Shown: positions 8,168 to 18,500 of the stretch, one piece after another
Numbering within the stretch: the first letter of the stretch is position 1
Layout of the letters: every line of letters starts with the position of its first letter
Assembly: GCA_017387515.1 (NCBI GenBank)
Contig: JAFOFC010000008.1
Span: forward strand, 1-47,243
DNA: 47,243 bases
Direction: 5' to 3'
DNA from: Paludibacteraceae bacterium
Lineage (GTDB): Bacteria > Bacteroidota > Bacteroidia > Bacteroidales > Paludibacteraceae
Program-made: the position numbers and the translations under genes
The notes under the pieces: generated by a model
Told to the model about the DNA's origin: nothing
What the model saw: only the letters and a program-made list of their open reading frames with translations
Database searches by the model: none

Positions 8168-9007
8168 TTAATGCTTCTGCGTACTGGCTCGTACAAATCT
8201 AAAGTTACCAAATTGATCTTTTTCTACCAAAGAAGTATAGCCGTAGCTCTCAAATAATTGGTTTGTTTCTTTTGCTAATGCTTGATTAATTTCTAGGTAT
8301 ACCAACGGTATGATACGTGTGGCGTATTGCGCAATAGCTTGATAAAATAACAAAGGAGTTTGATTAGGAACAAATAATGCTAAATGGGGTTCGTGCTGCA
8401 ACACATGCTCTTCTATATCGATTTTTTCGCTTTCTAACACGTAAGGTGGATTGCTTACCAAGATATCAAATTCTGGCAGTAAACTAGCGGCGTCTTTTAA
8501 AAAATCAAGGTGTTTAAATTGCACATTTACCCCGATGGAATGGGCATTTTTTTGAGCTACCAGCAAAGCCTCTTTAGACACATCTACCGCCGTTACTTGT
8601 GCATTTGGCAGGTAATATGCCAACGAAATAGCGATGCATCCACTACCTGTTCCCACATCTAAAATACGCAATGAAGATCGGTGTTTATTCTCTTCTATTA
8701 TTTGCTTTACCAACTGAGCCGTTTCTGGCCTAGGTATAAGCACAGATGGCGTTACAGCAAAACGCAGATTCATAAACGTTTCAAATCCCAATACATACTG
8801 TAAGGGGGCATGTTGCGCCAATTGTTGTAACATATGTAGTAACAACTCATATTGCTGGGGTGTAGCCGTTAAATCAGACAGAAAATAGGTTTTTTGCTCT
8901 TCTACCTGCAACACATGTGCCACACAAGCCCTAAACATAAGCGAAGCTTCGTGGGCTGTGTAGTACGGGGTTAATTGCTGTTTGTATTGCGTATAAAGTG
9001 CTTGCAT
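8168..9007 (-). CDS. prmC: Release factor glutamine N5-methyltransferase PrmC
   Basis: This 279-residue SAM-dependent methyltransferase methylates the Gln of the GGQ motif in peptide release factors. The N-terminal helical domain (about 1-90) carries the typical PLQYVLGFETFMNLRFAVTP. The SAM-binding motif ILDVGTGSGCIAISLAYY follows near residue 118, and the catalytic NPPY motif is at residues 186-189, which binds the glutamine side chain. It diverges from ribD across a short intergenic region with promoters for both. The start at 9007 lies only 4 nt after a good -7 box, so the transcript may be almost leaderless. Confidence 0.95.
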   Translation of the reverse strand: MQALYTQYKQQLTPYYTAHEASLMFRACVAHVLQVEEQKTYFLSDLTATPQQYELLLHMLQQLAQHAPLQYVLGFETFMNLRFAVTPSVLIPRPETAQLVKQIIEENKHRSSLRILDVGTGSGCIAISLAYYLPNAQVTAVDVSKEALLVAQKNAHSIGVNVQFKHLDFLKDAASLLPEFDILVSNPPYVLESEKIDIEEHVLQHEPHLALFVPNQTPLLFYQAIAQYATRIIPLVYLEINQALAKETNQLFESYGYTSLVEKDQFGNFRFVRASTQKH

Positions 9008-9011
9008 GGTG

Positions 9012-9040
9012 CAAAGATAACGTAATTTACATTACATCAA
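9012..9040 (-). promoter_or_regulatory. Promoter of prmC, close to the start codon
   Basis: On the minus strand a TTG (9040-9038), an 18-nt spacer and TATCTTTG (9019-9012) resemble the Bacteroidetes housekeeping promoter. The box ends 4 nt before the ATG at 9007, so transcription would begin at or within a few nt of the start codon. Confidence 0.5.
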
Positions 9041-9081
9041 CCCACTGCCCGCAGGTTGTATCAAAGAAAAATGCCAAATAA

Positions 9082-9113
9082 TTTGGTTCAGAGCGCCAAA
9101 AGGTGTAATTTTG
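9082..9113 (+). promoter_or_regulatory. Promoter of ribD-cls
   Basis: TTTG (9082-9085), a 20-nt spacer and TAATTTTG (9106-9113) exactly match the Bacteroidetes -33/-7 consensus (TTTG, N19-21, TAnnTTTG). It is placed about 60 nt before the preferred ribD start and is one of the best promoter matches in the window. Confidence 0.65.
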
Positions 9114-9151
9114 ACTTACACAATTAACAAGGCAAGTTACACTTTCAATTT

Positions 9152-9186
9152 TTGACCGTTGACTTTCGACTTATGACCTTTAACGA
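9152..9186 (+). repeat. Degenerate heptamer array across the ribD start
   Basis: Five consecutive 7-mers, TTGACCG, TTGACTT, TCGACTT, ATGACCT and TTAACGA, run from 9152 to 9186. Each unit differs from TTGACTT by one to four bases. The array includes the likely ribD start codon (ATG at 9173). Confidence 0.5.
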
Positions 9187-10195
9187 CAATACATACATGC
9201 AGCGGTGCTTCTATTTGGCGCGTTTGGGGCGAGGCTATGTGGCCCCCAACCCCATGGTAGGGTGCGTAGTAGTAGCACAGGGACGCATTATTGGCGAGGG
9301 GTATCATAGGCAGTGCGGAGGGCCGCATGCCGAGGTAAACGCGCTAAATAGCGTAAAAGAAAGGCATTTATTGCCCGAAAGTACCGTATACGTTAATTTA
9401 GAACCCTGCTCGCACTATGGCAAAACGCCACCCTGTGCCGACCGATTGGTATGCGAGGGGGTAAAAAAAGTAGTTATCTGTAACGTAGACCCCAACCCAC
9501 AAGTAGCAGGAAGGGGTATTGCCAAACTAAAAGCAGCAGGCATTGAGGTAATAACAGGCGTGTTAGAGAAAGAAGGTTGGGAACTAAACAAACGCTTTTT
9601 TACCTACTTTACCCAAAAACGACCCTACATTATTTTAAAATGGGCCCAAACGGCCGATGGGTTTTTGGATGCATTTGACGACAAACCCATTCGTATATCG
9701 ACCGATATTAGCAAAGCCTTGGTGCACCAAATGCGGGCCGAAGAAAGTGCTATTTTAGTAGGTACCCAAACGGCCCTAAAAGATAACCCTAGTTTGCATA
9801 CCCGCCGTTGGTTTGGCAAGCACCCACTGCGCATTGCCATCGACAAAAACGTAAAAATTCCGTCTACGCACCATTTGTTAGATGGGTCGCAACCCACTAT
9901 GATTGTAAACGCAAAGCAACAAGACGAATTACATTGGCAAGTAGATTTTAATAAAAACATTATACCCGAGTTACTTACCGAACTATATACTAGAAAAATT
10001 CAGTCCATTATTATTGAGGGTGGAGAAAAAACCTTGCAATCGTTTATAGCAGGCAACTATTTTGACGAGATTCAAGTAGAAATAGGCAGCTACTGTTGCC
10101 AGCAAGGCACGCCTGCACCCATTATTACACAAAAAGGATTACGCCAAGAAATTAGGCACATAGGCGACGCTACATTTATGCATTATTACCGATAA
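9173..10195 (+). CDS. ribD: Bifunctional riboflavin deaminase/reductase RibD
   Basis: This cytoplasmic enzyme of riboflavin synthesis deaminates the pyrimidine from GTP cyclohydrolase II and then reduces its ribosyl side chain. The N-terminal CMP/dCMP-type deaminase domain shows the zinc ligands: H52 in HAEVNAL, and C79 and C88 in PCSHYGKTPPC. The C-terminal reductase domain starts near residue 145 (PYIILKWAQTADGFLD) and contains IIIEGGEKTLQSFI. I chose the ATG at 9173 (340 residues, MTFNDNTYMQRCFYLARLG); a TTG at 9152 and a downstream ATG at 9197 are alternatives. It is 1 nt upstream of cls, so the two genes form an operon. Confidence 0.95.
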   Translation: MTFNDNTYMQRCFYLARLGRGYVAPNPMVGCVVVAQGRIIGEGYHRQCGGPHAEVNALNSVKERHLLPESTVYVNLEPCSHYGKTPPCADRLVCEGVKKVVICNVDPNPQVAGRGIAKLKAAGIEVITGVLEKEGWELNKRFFTYFTQKRPYIILKWAQTADGFLDAFDDKPIRISTDISKALVHQMRAEESAILVGTQTALKDNPSLHTRRWFGKHPLRIAIDKNVKIPSTHHLLDGSQPTMIVNAKQQDELHWQVDFNKNIIPELLTELYTRKIQSIIIEGGEKTLQSFIAGNYFDEIQVEIGSYCCQQGTPAPIITQKGLRQEIRHIGDATFMHYYR

Positions 10196-10196
10196 C

Positions 10197-11633
10197 ATGC
10201 AGCAATTGATAGAACAAATAATAGAATTTATTTTGGCAGGGGCCTACTGGTACCTTGTTATAGCCAGTGTTGCCGTGGTTCTGCTAGAAAACAAGAACCC
10301 CGTTAGAACGGTTGCTTGGGTATTGCTGCTGTTATTTTTACCTTACTTTGGATTATTGCTTTACATTGTTTTTGGCCGAAGTTTTAAACGTCAAAGCAGG
10401 TTATCGCGCAAAATGCATTCACAACTGATTAGCCAAACCAAAAATGCGCGCGACCAACTAGAACCCCTTAGCGACTCGCTGATACAAAATCACCAACCAC
10501 TTATTCAATTATTGCACAAAACGGCCAATGCACCGCTTTCTACCAACAACCAAGTAGGTTATTATACCGATGGAAAATCGTTATTGGCCGATATGCTAAA
10601 AGACATAGAGCAAGCCAAACACCATATACACGCCGAATATTACATTATAGAAAGTGACGAAACAGGCAATGCCTTTAAAGACGCATTGATAAAAAAAGCA
10701 AAAGAGGGAGTAAAAGTTAGGCTTATCTACGACGATTTGGGCAGTTGGCACTTAAAACGTTCGGCCATTAGAGAAATGAAAAAGGCAGGTATTAGCCTTT
10801 TCTCTTTCTTTAAAGTACGCTTTCCGTTTTTTACCACCAAATTAAACTACCGCAACCACCGTAAGATTGTAATTATTGACGGAGAAATAGGTTATCTGGG
10901 AGGTTTCAACATTGCAGACCGTTACACCAAAGGGTTAAACTGGGGCGTTTGGCGCGATACGCACATCCGCATACAAGGAAATAGCGTAGTAAGCCTGCAA
11001 AATATTTTTAGAGCCGATTGGTCGTATATGACCAAAAAGGTTTTTCAAAAGCCTGCTTATTTCCCTATATCAACTACTACCAACAATTATTTTATGCAAA
11101 TTGTAGGTAGTGGTCCTGACATGAACTGGCAAACCATTATGCAAGGCTACTTGCATGCCATCATGCACGCAAAAAAGTATATTTACATACAAAACCCCTA
11201 TTTTTTACCCAATGAGAGCATTGCTAATGCCATACAAATGGCTGCCCTACGCGGTGTAGATGTAAGGGTAATGATTCCGTTTAAAAGCGACGAACACATT
11301 GCCTTTGAGGCCTCTATATCGTACATGGGAGACATCCTAAAATCGGGGGTAAAGATACTACAATACCAAAAAGGATTTATTCATGCTAAAACCATGGTAA
11401 TTGACGGAGAACTGAGCATTGTAGGCACCGCCAACATGGACTTGCGCAGCTTTGAACAGAACTTTGAGGTGAATGCCTTTATTTACGACACTGAAAAAGC
11501 ACAAGAACTAACCAATATATTTATGCACGACTGCAAAGATTGCAAAACCCTATCGTATTGGCGCTGGAAGAAACGTCCCATATGGCGCAAAATAGTACAG
11601 TCTGTTGCTCGTCTATTAAGCCCAGCTTTGTAA
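10197..11633 (+). CDS. cls: Cardiolipin synthase (phospholipase D family)
   Basis: This 478-residue inner-membrane enzyme joins two phosphatidylglycerol molecules into cardiolipin. Two N-terminal membrane segments lie at about residues 12-32 and 38-60, matching the PLDc_N domain (NKNPVRTVAWVLLLLFLPYFG). Two HKD motifs follow: the first begins at H221 (HRKIVIIDGEIGYLGGFNI) and the second at H396 (HAKTMVIDGELSIVGTANMD). Both are intact, so it should be active. It starts 1 nt after the ribD stop and ends ahead of a strong bidirectional terminator. The symbol follows the family name; which cls paralog it is cannot be told. Confidence 0.95.
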   Translation: MQQLIEQIIEFILAGAYWYLVIASVAVVLLENKNPVRTVAWVLLLLFLPYFGLLLYIVFGRSFKRQSRLSRKMHSQLISQTKNARDQLEPLSDSLIQNHQPLIQLLHKTANAPLSTNNQVGYYTDGKSLLADMLKDIEQAKHHIHAEYYIIESDETGNAFKDALIKKAKEGVKVRLIYDDLGSWHLKRSAIREMKKAGISLFSFFKVRFPFFTTKLNYRNHRKIVIIDGEIGYLGGFNIADRYTKGLNWGVWRDTHIRIQGNSVVSLQNIFRADWSYMTKKVFQKPAYFPISTTTNNYFMQIVGSGPDMNWQTIMQGYLHAIMHAKKYIYIQNPYFLPNESIANAIQMAALRGVDVRVMIPFKSDEHIAFEASISYMGDILKSGVKILQYQKGFIHAKTMVIDGELSIVGTANMDLRSFEQNFEVNAFIYDTEKAQELTNIFMHDCKDCKTLSYWRWKKRPIWRKIVQSVARLLSPAL

Positions 11634-11668
11634 TATCCCCCACAAAAAACATCCTTTCCTACAAAAGC

Positions 11669-11702
11669 AAAATTACGCCCCTGCATGCAGGGGCGTAATT
11701 TT
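11669..11702. terminator. Perfect 34-bp palindrome, bidirectional terminator
   Basis: Each 17-bp arm (11669-11685 and 11686-11702) is the exact reverse complement of the other, with a GC-rich core CGCCCCTGCA flanked by AAAATTA on one side and TAATTTT on the other. It sits between the convergent cls (+) and GH16 (-) genes and suits termination of both transcripts. Confidence 0.75.
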
Positions 11703-11722
11703 ACTAGCTATACCTAACAAAA

Positions 11723-13297
11723 CTATTGTTTAATAACTCTTCTAATAATTACATGGCCATTTTCGGTTAGCAAACGAACCACGTACACACCGCTGGCTTG
11801 ATTACTTAAATTAAGTTGCAATGCATTTGACAAATCAACCTGTTTATCGGCAATAATTTTTCCTAACAAGTTAAAGATGGTTACTTGTGTAATTCCTTCT
11901 GGCGACGATACATACAACATACCAGGAGTTGGGTTAGGACTAATGGATAACGTTACAGCATCGTTATCGATAACACCTGTACTGATGCAACCCACTTCTC
12001 CAAAATAGATGTCGTTAACGGTAATATTACATGCAGCATTGCCTCCAAAATCAAATAACAACGTAGATAAATTCAAGGCGCCTACCGTACCTGTATAGGT
12101 AAACTGATAAGGTACCCCAGCTTCAAGAGCAAATTCTTGGCTACAGAAGAAATTATTATCGTCTTGCATCAATTTAACCAACACATTGTTAGTAGTTGTA
12201 ATATCAGAGGTAATGGTAAACGAGAATTCATATTGAACTCCGGGTTGAACACTGATTGGCTGATTTAAGTTATACTTAAACTGAGCCTGCCAACGTTCGT
12301 AAGTAGGCAGCGGAGTTTGAATAGAAAGGTTGTTGTTTACAGCTGTAGCTACGTATCCTCCTGCTTCGAACCAACCAGGAGCAAAGTAATGCGTTCCAGG
12401 GGTCATCGTTGGCATCTTATTGCATGGATTATCTTCTTCTGGTTCTTCCGAAGGTTTGTCAGAAGGATCGGTGCTATTATTGGTAAAGGTGGATGCTGGA
12501 TAGGTGTCTACATCTTGATAAATACGCACATAATCTATCTGCATGGTTTTTTCGGTAATGGCAGGGTCGTATTCATAATTAACATAAGCACCACCTATGG
12601 CCATATTTAGCAATATATAAGCCTCGTTATGAAACTCTGTCATGTGCGCTGGTGTAATGTCTGCAGCATAAAATTCAACACCATCAATGTACGTTCTAAC
12701 GGTAGTAGGAGTCCATTCCATGGTATATACATGCCAATCGGTAGGGTTATTTACCGTTGTTGCCAATCCATAATTAACCCCTTTATCAACGCCAGCCGAC
12801 TCGTCGTACCAATGTAAAGTAGAATTAATTGTATTGTAATTAGAACTATTACACATGTATTCCATGATATCAAATTCGGCACATCTAGGCCATTCTTGAC
12901 CATTGGTTCCCATCATCCAAAATGCAGGCCAAACACCTTTTGCAGGTTCTGGCAACTTAATACGCGCCTCAAACTTACCATATTTAGCTTGTACCTTACC
13001 CAATGAATTAATACGGGCTGAAGTAAACGCTGTTTGATAAGCAGGATCGTAGGCTGTTGCATCTTTTAAGGCTTTAATTACCAACGCCCCATTTGACAAA
13101 TAAATATTGTTTGTGCTATTGGTATAGTATTGTTTTTCCCAATTTCCCCAACCTTGAAAACCAGTTCCAATCTCGTATGACCAAGCTGTAGTGTTTAATA
13201 AATCAGCATCAAACTCGTCAGACCATACCAACTGATAGGCAGCATAGGCCTGAAAACCTATTAAAAAGGTTACTGCAAGCAATAAAAATTTCTTCAT
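11723..13297 (-). CDS. GH16 endo-beta-glucanase with carbohydrate-binding module and T9SS sorting domain
   Basis: This secreted 524-residue enzyme is modular. The signal peptide is at 1-19 (FLLLAVTFLIGFQAYA). The GH16 domain (about 21-262) has the catalytic motif E141-F-D-I-M-E146; the E-x-D-x-x-E spacing is typical of laminarinases rather than lichenases. A beta-sandwich module (about 290-445) resembles CBM4/9-type domains. The last ~75 residues (ISPNPTPGMLYVSSPEG... ending GHVIIRRVIKQ) match the type A type IX secretion sorting domain, so the protein should leave the cell or be anchored at the surface. It is the last gene of the PUL operon, 25 nt after the GH3 gene. Likely substrate: beta-1,3- or mixed-linkage glucan. 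Confidence 0.92.
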   Translation of the reverse strand: MKKFLLLAVTFLIGFQAYAAYQLVWSDEFDADLLNTTAWSYEIGTGFQGWGNWEKQYYTNSTNNIYLSNGALVIKALKDATAYDPAYQTAFTSARINSLGKVQAKYGKFEARIKLPEPAKGVWPAFWMMGTNGQEWPRCAEFDIMEYMCNSSNYNTINSTLHWYDESAGVDKGVNYGLATTVNNPTDWHVYTMEWTPTTVRTYIDGVEFYAADITPAHMTEFHNEAYILLNMAIGGAYVNYEYDPAITEKTMQIDYVRIYQDVDTYPASTFTNNSTDPSDKPSEEPEEDNPCNKMPTMTPGTHYFAPGWFEAGGYVATAVNNNLSIQTPLPTYERWQAQFKYNLNQPISVQPGVQYEFSFTITSDITTTNNVLVKLMQDDNNFFCSQEFALEAGVPYQFTYTGTVGALNLSTLLFDFGGNAACNITVNDIYFGEVGCISTGVIDNDAVTLSISPNPTPGMLYVSSPEGITQVTIFNLLGKIIADKQVDLSNALQLNLSNQASGVYVVRLLTENGHVIIRRVIKQ

Positions 13298-13322
13298 AAT
13301 GTATTGTGTTAAGATTAATTGT

Positions 13323-15569
13323 TTACTCTAGTACAACCGATACAGAACAACCTTTTGCTACATCGCTACTAGGAGCCACATAAAGGGTAAAAGCACCGGG
13401 TTCTGCCACAAATTGATTTTGATTATTCCAAAAAGCAAAATCGTTATTAGTTAACTTAAACGAAACTTTTTCTTGTTCACCTGCTTTGATGAATACTTTT
13501 TGGAATCCTTTAAGTTGTTTAAGTGGACGTGTTAGCGAAGCCACAGGATCGTGTACATACAACTGTGCTACCTCGTAAGCGTTGTACTTACCTGTGTTGG
13601 TAATGGTGCAAGTAACAGTAAGTGTATCTGTTGCCGAAAAATTTTGCTGCGAAACCTGTATATCGCTGTAGGTAAATTGAGTGTATGATAAACCAAAACC
13701 AAATGGGTATAAAGGTTCTATACCTGCATCAAGCCAATAGGTACAAAATCCCAACGATGTTTGTTTTGCACCAACAGGAATGTCGTCAATAAGCGTAAAA
13801 TGATGAGGGGGACGCCCTGTTTCCTTTTGGTAATAATAGATGGGAATTTGACCTTCGGCTTGAGGTATAGTTACAGGTAGTTTTCCAGATGGTATAGACT
13901 TGCCAAAAAGCAAATCGGAGATGGCAGGGCCGGCCATGGTTCCACCATGGAAGGTGTATAACACCGCGTTGGCATTGGCAATTTCATTGCCAATGCACAA
14001 CGGCCGCCCTGCCATCACTACCATTACCACCGGTTTTCCGGTAGCAGCAACAGCATTCACTAATTGGGCTTGTGCACCTGGCAAATCTAAGCGAGCACGG
14101 CACTTTGCCTCGCCCGATAAAATAGCTTCCTCGCCTACAAACAACAACACCACATCCGATTTTTTGGCGGCACTTACCGCCCTCTCTATTTGATTGGTAT
14201 TTACATCACGACTATAGTTTAATCCTGGTACATAATGAATAATAGGTCCATCTTGTAACTCTTTAGTAATAGCCATGAGTGGTGTTATACTACGACTTGG
14301 CTCTGCATCAAAACACCACGTTCCTATTTGCTCGGCAGGAGCATCCGCCATTGGGCCAATGATTGCCACCGAATTAAGTTGACTAGCAGACAATGGCAAT
14401 AAATTATGCTCATTTTTAAGCAATACGGCTCCTTCTATTGCAGCTTGCTTAGCAACAGCTAGATGTGACACATCGTAATGTATAGGCTGAGCCAAAGTAT
14501 CTACATAAGGATTATCAAAAAGGCCTAATTTATATTTTAATGTAAGCACATTACGCACCGCGTCATTTATTGCTTTTTCGCTAACAGAACCATCCATAAG
14601 CAACGAATCTAGGTACTGATGATACACATAACTCATCATATCAACATCAATACCCGTTTCTATAGCAAGGGCAGCTGTTTGCGCCTCTGTTTCGCAAAAA
14701 CCCTGTGTTTTTATTTGTTTAATAGAGAAGTAGTCGCTTATAACAGTTCCTTTCCAACCCCACTCGCCGCGTAAAATCTGTTTAAATAAATAGGCATTAG
14801 CAGAAGCTGGGACTCCGTTAATTTCGTTAAAAGAAGGCATAAAGCTAGCTACTCCAGCATCGGCTACCGACTTAAATGGAGGCAAAATAACTTCGCGCAA
14901 TTGGTATTCAGACACATCGGCGATGTTGTAATCGCGTCCTCCTTCGCTAAATCCATAAGCTGCAAAATGCTTAGCACAAGCAGCTACCTTATTGGGTTGG
15001 GTTAAATCGTTTCCCTGAAAACCATTTACCATCGCAACACCCAACACAGAGGTTAAGTACGGATCTTCGCCTAAACTTTCGGCTATGCGTCCCCAACGTG
15101 GATCGCGCGTTATATCTATCATAGGCGCAAAAGTAAGGCGAATCCCTTCTGAAGAAGCCTCTGTAGCAGCTATCTCTGCTCCTTTTTCTACCAATATAGG
15201 ATTAAATGTAGCCGCTTGTCCCAAGGGAATTGGAAAAATGGTTTTAAAACCATGAATCACATCGCGGGCTATTAGCAACGGAATACCCAAACGACTTTGT
15301 TGCATGGCAATTCGTTGCACATCGTTCACCAAATGCTTAGGACAATTTAATAGAGAACCTACATGCCCCTCTGCTATTTCTGAATAAAGTTGAGGAGTTA
15401 ATTGTCCACCTTCTACTTGATGCAACTGACCAATTTTTTCTTCCCAGGTCATTTGTTCCATCAATGCGGTTACTTTAGCATCAATGCTATTTGTAGGCGT
15501 TGTAACAGGTTGTTGTACACAACTTACGCACCACAAAACAAGGACAATAAAACCTACTAACTTTTTCAT
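13323..15569 (-). CDS. GH3 beta-glucosidase lipoprotein
   Basis: This 748-residue glycoside hydrolase family 3 enzyme removes glucose from the non-reducing end of beta-glucooligosaccharides. The lipoprotein signal is VLVLWCVSC with the modified cysteine near residue 17. The residues after it (VQQPVTTP) lack the acidic cluster that marks surface export, so it probably faces the periplasm. The N-terminal barrel has KHFAAYG and the nucleophile Asp near residue 279 (GTVISDYFSI). The second alpha/beta domain starts near residue 390, and a C-terminal fibronectin III-like domain (about 660-748) completes the usual three-domain layout. Its ATG overlaps the stop of the phosphorylase gene by 4 nt (ATGA), so translation is probably coupled. 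Confidence 0.94.
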   Translation of the reverse strand: MKKLVGFIVLVLWCVSCVQQPVTTPTNSIDAKVTALMEQMTWEEKIGQLHQVEGGQLTPQLYSEIAEGHVGSLLNCPKHLVNDVQRIAMQQSRLGIPLLIARDVIHGFKTIFPIPLGQAATFNPILVEKGAEIAATEASSEGIRLTFAPMIDITRDPRWGRIAESLGEDPYLTSVLGVAMVNGFQGNDLTQPNKVAACAKHFAAYGFSEGGRDYNIADVSEYQLREVILPPFKSVADAGVASFMPSFNEINGVPASANAYLFKQILRGEWGWKGTVISDYFSIKQIKTQGFCETEAQTAALAIETGIDVDMMSYVYHQYLDSLLMDGSVSEKAINDAVRNVLTLKYKLGLFDNPYVDTLAQPIHYDVSHLAVAKQAAIEGAVLLKNEHNLLPLSASQLNSVAIIGPMADAPAEQIGTWCFDAEPSRSITPLMAITKELQDGPIIHYVPGLNYSRDVNTNQIERAVSAAKKSDVVLLFVGEEAILSGEAKCRARLDLPGAQAQLVNAVAATGKPVVMVVMAGRPLCIGNEIANANAVLYTFHGGTMAGPAISDLLFGKSIPSGKLPVTIPQAEGQIPIYYYQKETGRPPHHFTLIDDIPVGAKQTSLGFCTYWLDAGIEPLYPFGFGLSYTQFTYSDIQVSQQNFSATDTLTVTCTITNTGKYNAYEVAQLYVHDPVASLTRPLKQLKGFQKVFIKAGEQEKVSFKLTNNDFAFWNNQNQFVAEPGAFTLYVAPSSDVAKGCSVSVVLE

Positions 15570-18500
15570 AGTGATAAATGAACAATTATTTGTTTTATAT
15601 CTTTAGTACGAGCAAAAATAGCAGCACTAGTTGCTTGGTCTATCTCGTTATTAGCAAATGAACTGGTAGTACCATTGCAGTATTCTACATCAATGCCTTT
15701 ACGCGTACCTAATACATACACAAATGGAACTGCACAATAGGTAAAACAAAGCGTATTATCTACAAACTCATCTTTATTTAGCATATCGGTAGCAATGGAT
15801 AATTTTCCATTGTTTACCCTAATACCCAATTCAAAGAAACGATTTAACAAATCTTCTTTTACCTGACCCGTCATACCAGGTTGTTGCACGCCTGCCATAG
15901 CAGGTGTGTGCGAGTAGGCGTCAAATGGGAACGAGCCATAATCTTTTGGCGATTTATGGGCACCTATACCCCATTTAACAGCAGCATAATGTGCTTTTAG
16001 TCTTTCTAAAACCTCTTTATCTGCCTTTTCTTCTATGGCTTTTAAAATATTCTCGTGAATGGCCACTAGCAATTTAGATACCATGTGCCAATAGATAGAA
16101 CCCAACCCCTCGTATTTATAGAATGTACCCGAACGACCAGTAAAGGCATTGTGATTAAACATTTGTTCGTACAAATCTAACAAATACTTGCGGTCTTCTG
16201 GCGATACACTGCCCATCTTATCCAAAGCAGCTGCCAAAAATTCGGCATTATTAAAGGTTGCATTAAAGTGAACACCGCCCATTTTATCTTGGCACACAAT
16301 ACGGGTATCGCCTTCTTGTAAGGCTTTTTGAATAAAAGCAGACGATTCTACTGCTTGAGCAGGAATATTGTTCTTTTCTAAAAAGGCAGGTAACTGTTTG
16401 TTAGGGTACAAGGTGTAACTTTGTTGGTCGGGACGATACAACGCACTTTGACGCATAGCATCCAACATATCTGCTACTTGTAGCGGCGATAATTGCAAAG
16501 CCGACAATACAGCAACCTGACCCTCTAGCATCTCGTACAAATAATCAACTTGCACAGTATCGTCTTCAAAACGCACCAAATTGTAAGCATGATACATACC
16601 ATCTGCACGCTGATTGGCAGCAATAGATTGATCTAAATACGCTAATACTAATTGGAAGAAAGCAAGCAAATCGGCAGTAGAGATAGTGGTTTTATTACCC
16701 GTTAAACCAGCATATACTTTTTGGCGATATTGTGTAGCTGCTTTACCTAAGGCATCAATAACTACCCTACGTTGGTAGGCATTAAATCCTGTAGGCAATA
16801 ATTCTTTTGAATCTTCAAAAGCAGCCATTTCATCAACAAACAATTGTTTTATTTCTGCCGATACTACAAAGTTTTCGTCTGTATGTTTTGCATACAAATC
16901 GCTTACAAAGGCTACAAAACGACGTATGTAATACAACGTTACCATAGAAGCACCTATACCCACCAACGCATTGTTAGCATCGTTCCACTCGGGACGCATG
17001 GTATTTAGCCAAATACCTGCTTGTGGTATAAAATTACTTAACTTTGCCAATAAGGTTGCCAAAATCTTTTCTGTGAATGACACCAAGACAACTTGATTTG
17101 ATTCATCAAGCATTAAGCGTGCATCGCTACCATAAGCGGGTTGCATCGCCAATATTTTATCGTGCAATGCTTGATCAAAACTAATGGTATTGCGAGGATC
17201 TTGCACAATTTCTTGATACGATTTAATGCGATAAGGAACCTGCGCGTACGAGAACATTTCGCGATTCAAATAAGAATCTAATGCTTGGGGATAATACTTG
17301 TGCGACAATTCCATCAATTTTAACAAGTAAATGATTTGATGGTCGCCCCAATAACCAATGTTAGACCATGGATCTTCTGGAACAATCACTTCCCAATCAA
17401 TACCCTCGCTAGTTACTTTATATGGGTTGTATCCATCTGCCGTAGTAGCATTTAAAAACTTGGCTATAATGCCATTGATGTAGGCTGGATACGACAAGGA
17501 TAAAGCTTCCCAATTTTGGAAAATATCACGCCAGTTACCTTGATACGAAATAATTTTATTGCCATTGTCATCGTTTACTCGAATATGGAACAAGTTCCAA
17601 GGTCGGCTAGGGTCTCCATGACGACGACTAAAGGTAATGGGCAAGTATTCTTGGAATAAACGATACAATTGTGCATCGCCTGTTGCTTTTACTTTTTCTT
17701 CTAACGCTGCATAAAGCAACGATGTTGGTAAAGAAGCCAACATGGCTTGATGCTGCTTTGCTACAGCTTTATTAAACAAGTTAACGTGCTTTACAAAATC
17801 AGCTGCCACTATGGTGTACTCGTCGCAATAAAAACCACCACGCATGGTATTAAACAAGGTATTAGCAAAATGACGTGCCATACCATGTTCATCTGCCGTT
17901 TGTTGCACACCATCTACCTGTGCTACAATGGCTTTAAGTGCTTGAGTACCTTTAGCCACTTCTGTTTCAATGTAATCTTGCAATTGGGGTGTCTGTTTGA
18001 TAAACTGAATTAAATTGCGCACACCAACTGCATCTTTTTGTACATCTGCTACAAAATACCATTGTTTAACCTGATTGGTAGCTAAGGTAAAATTATCGTG
18101 CGCCAAAATGGCACCTTTAACTCCTTTTGATTCCATTTCGGGATGCACATCAAGCCCCATACGGAAAGCATCTAATTGCATGGAACTAACCATGTATGTT
18201 GCATCAGGTAAACCATAACTCCACACCGTATTTACTTTGAGCGACTCGCTAGGCTCTGCCTTATCAACCATGATAGACTCCATACGAAACAACACCAACG
18301 ATGCTTCTGATACAAGTTCTGTACGCTTATATGCATCTACCAATGTAGAATACGTATTTTGAGTTATTCTATTGGTTCCGGCTGGTAAAATATTTTGCAG
18401 CCCATCTATTAATTCTATGCCTACCTCTGTATCGGTAAGATTAGAAATAGTGCTCTTTTTAATCCAACCCAACTGATCGGCATTCATGTACATGTACGAA

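Noticed and set aside
11669..11702. Palindrome as a site-specific recombination or attachment site
   Set aside because: Its position between two convergent genes and its GC core with A/T flanks are fully explained by a bidirectional terminator; no integrase is nearby.
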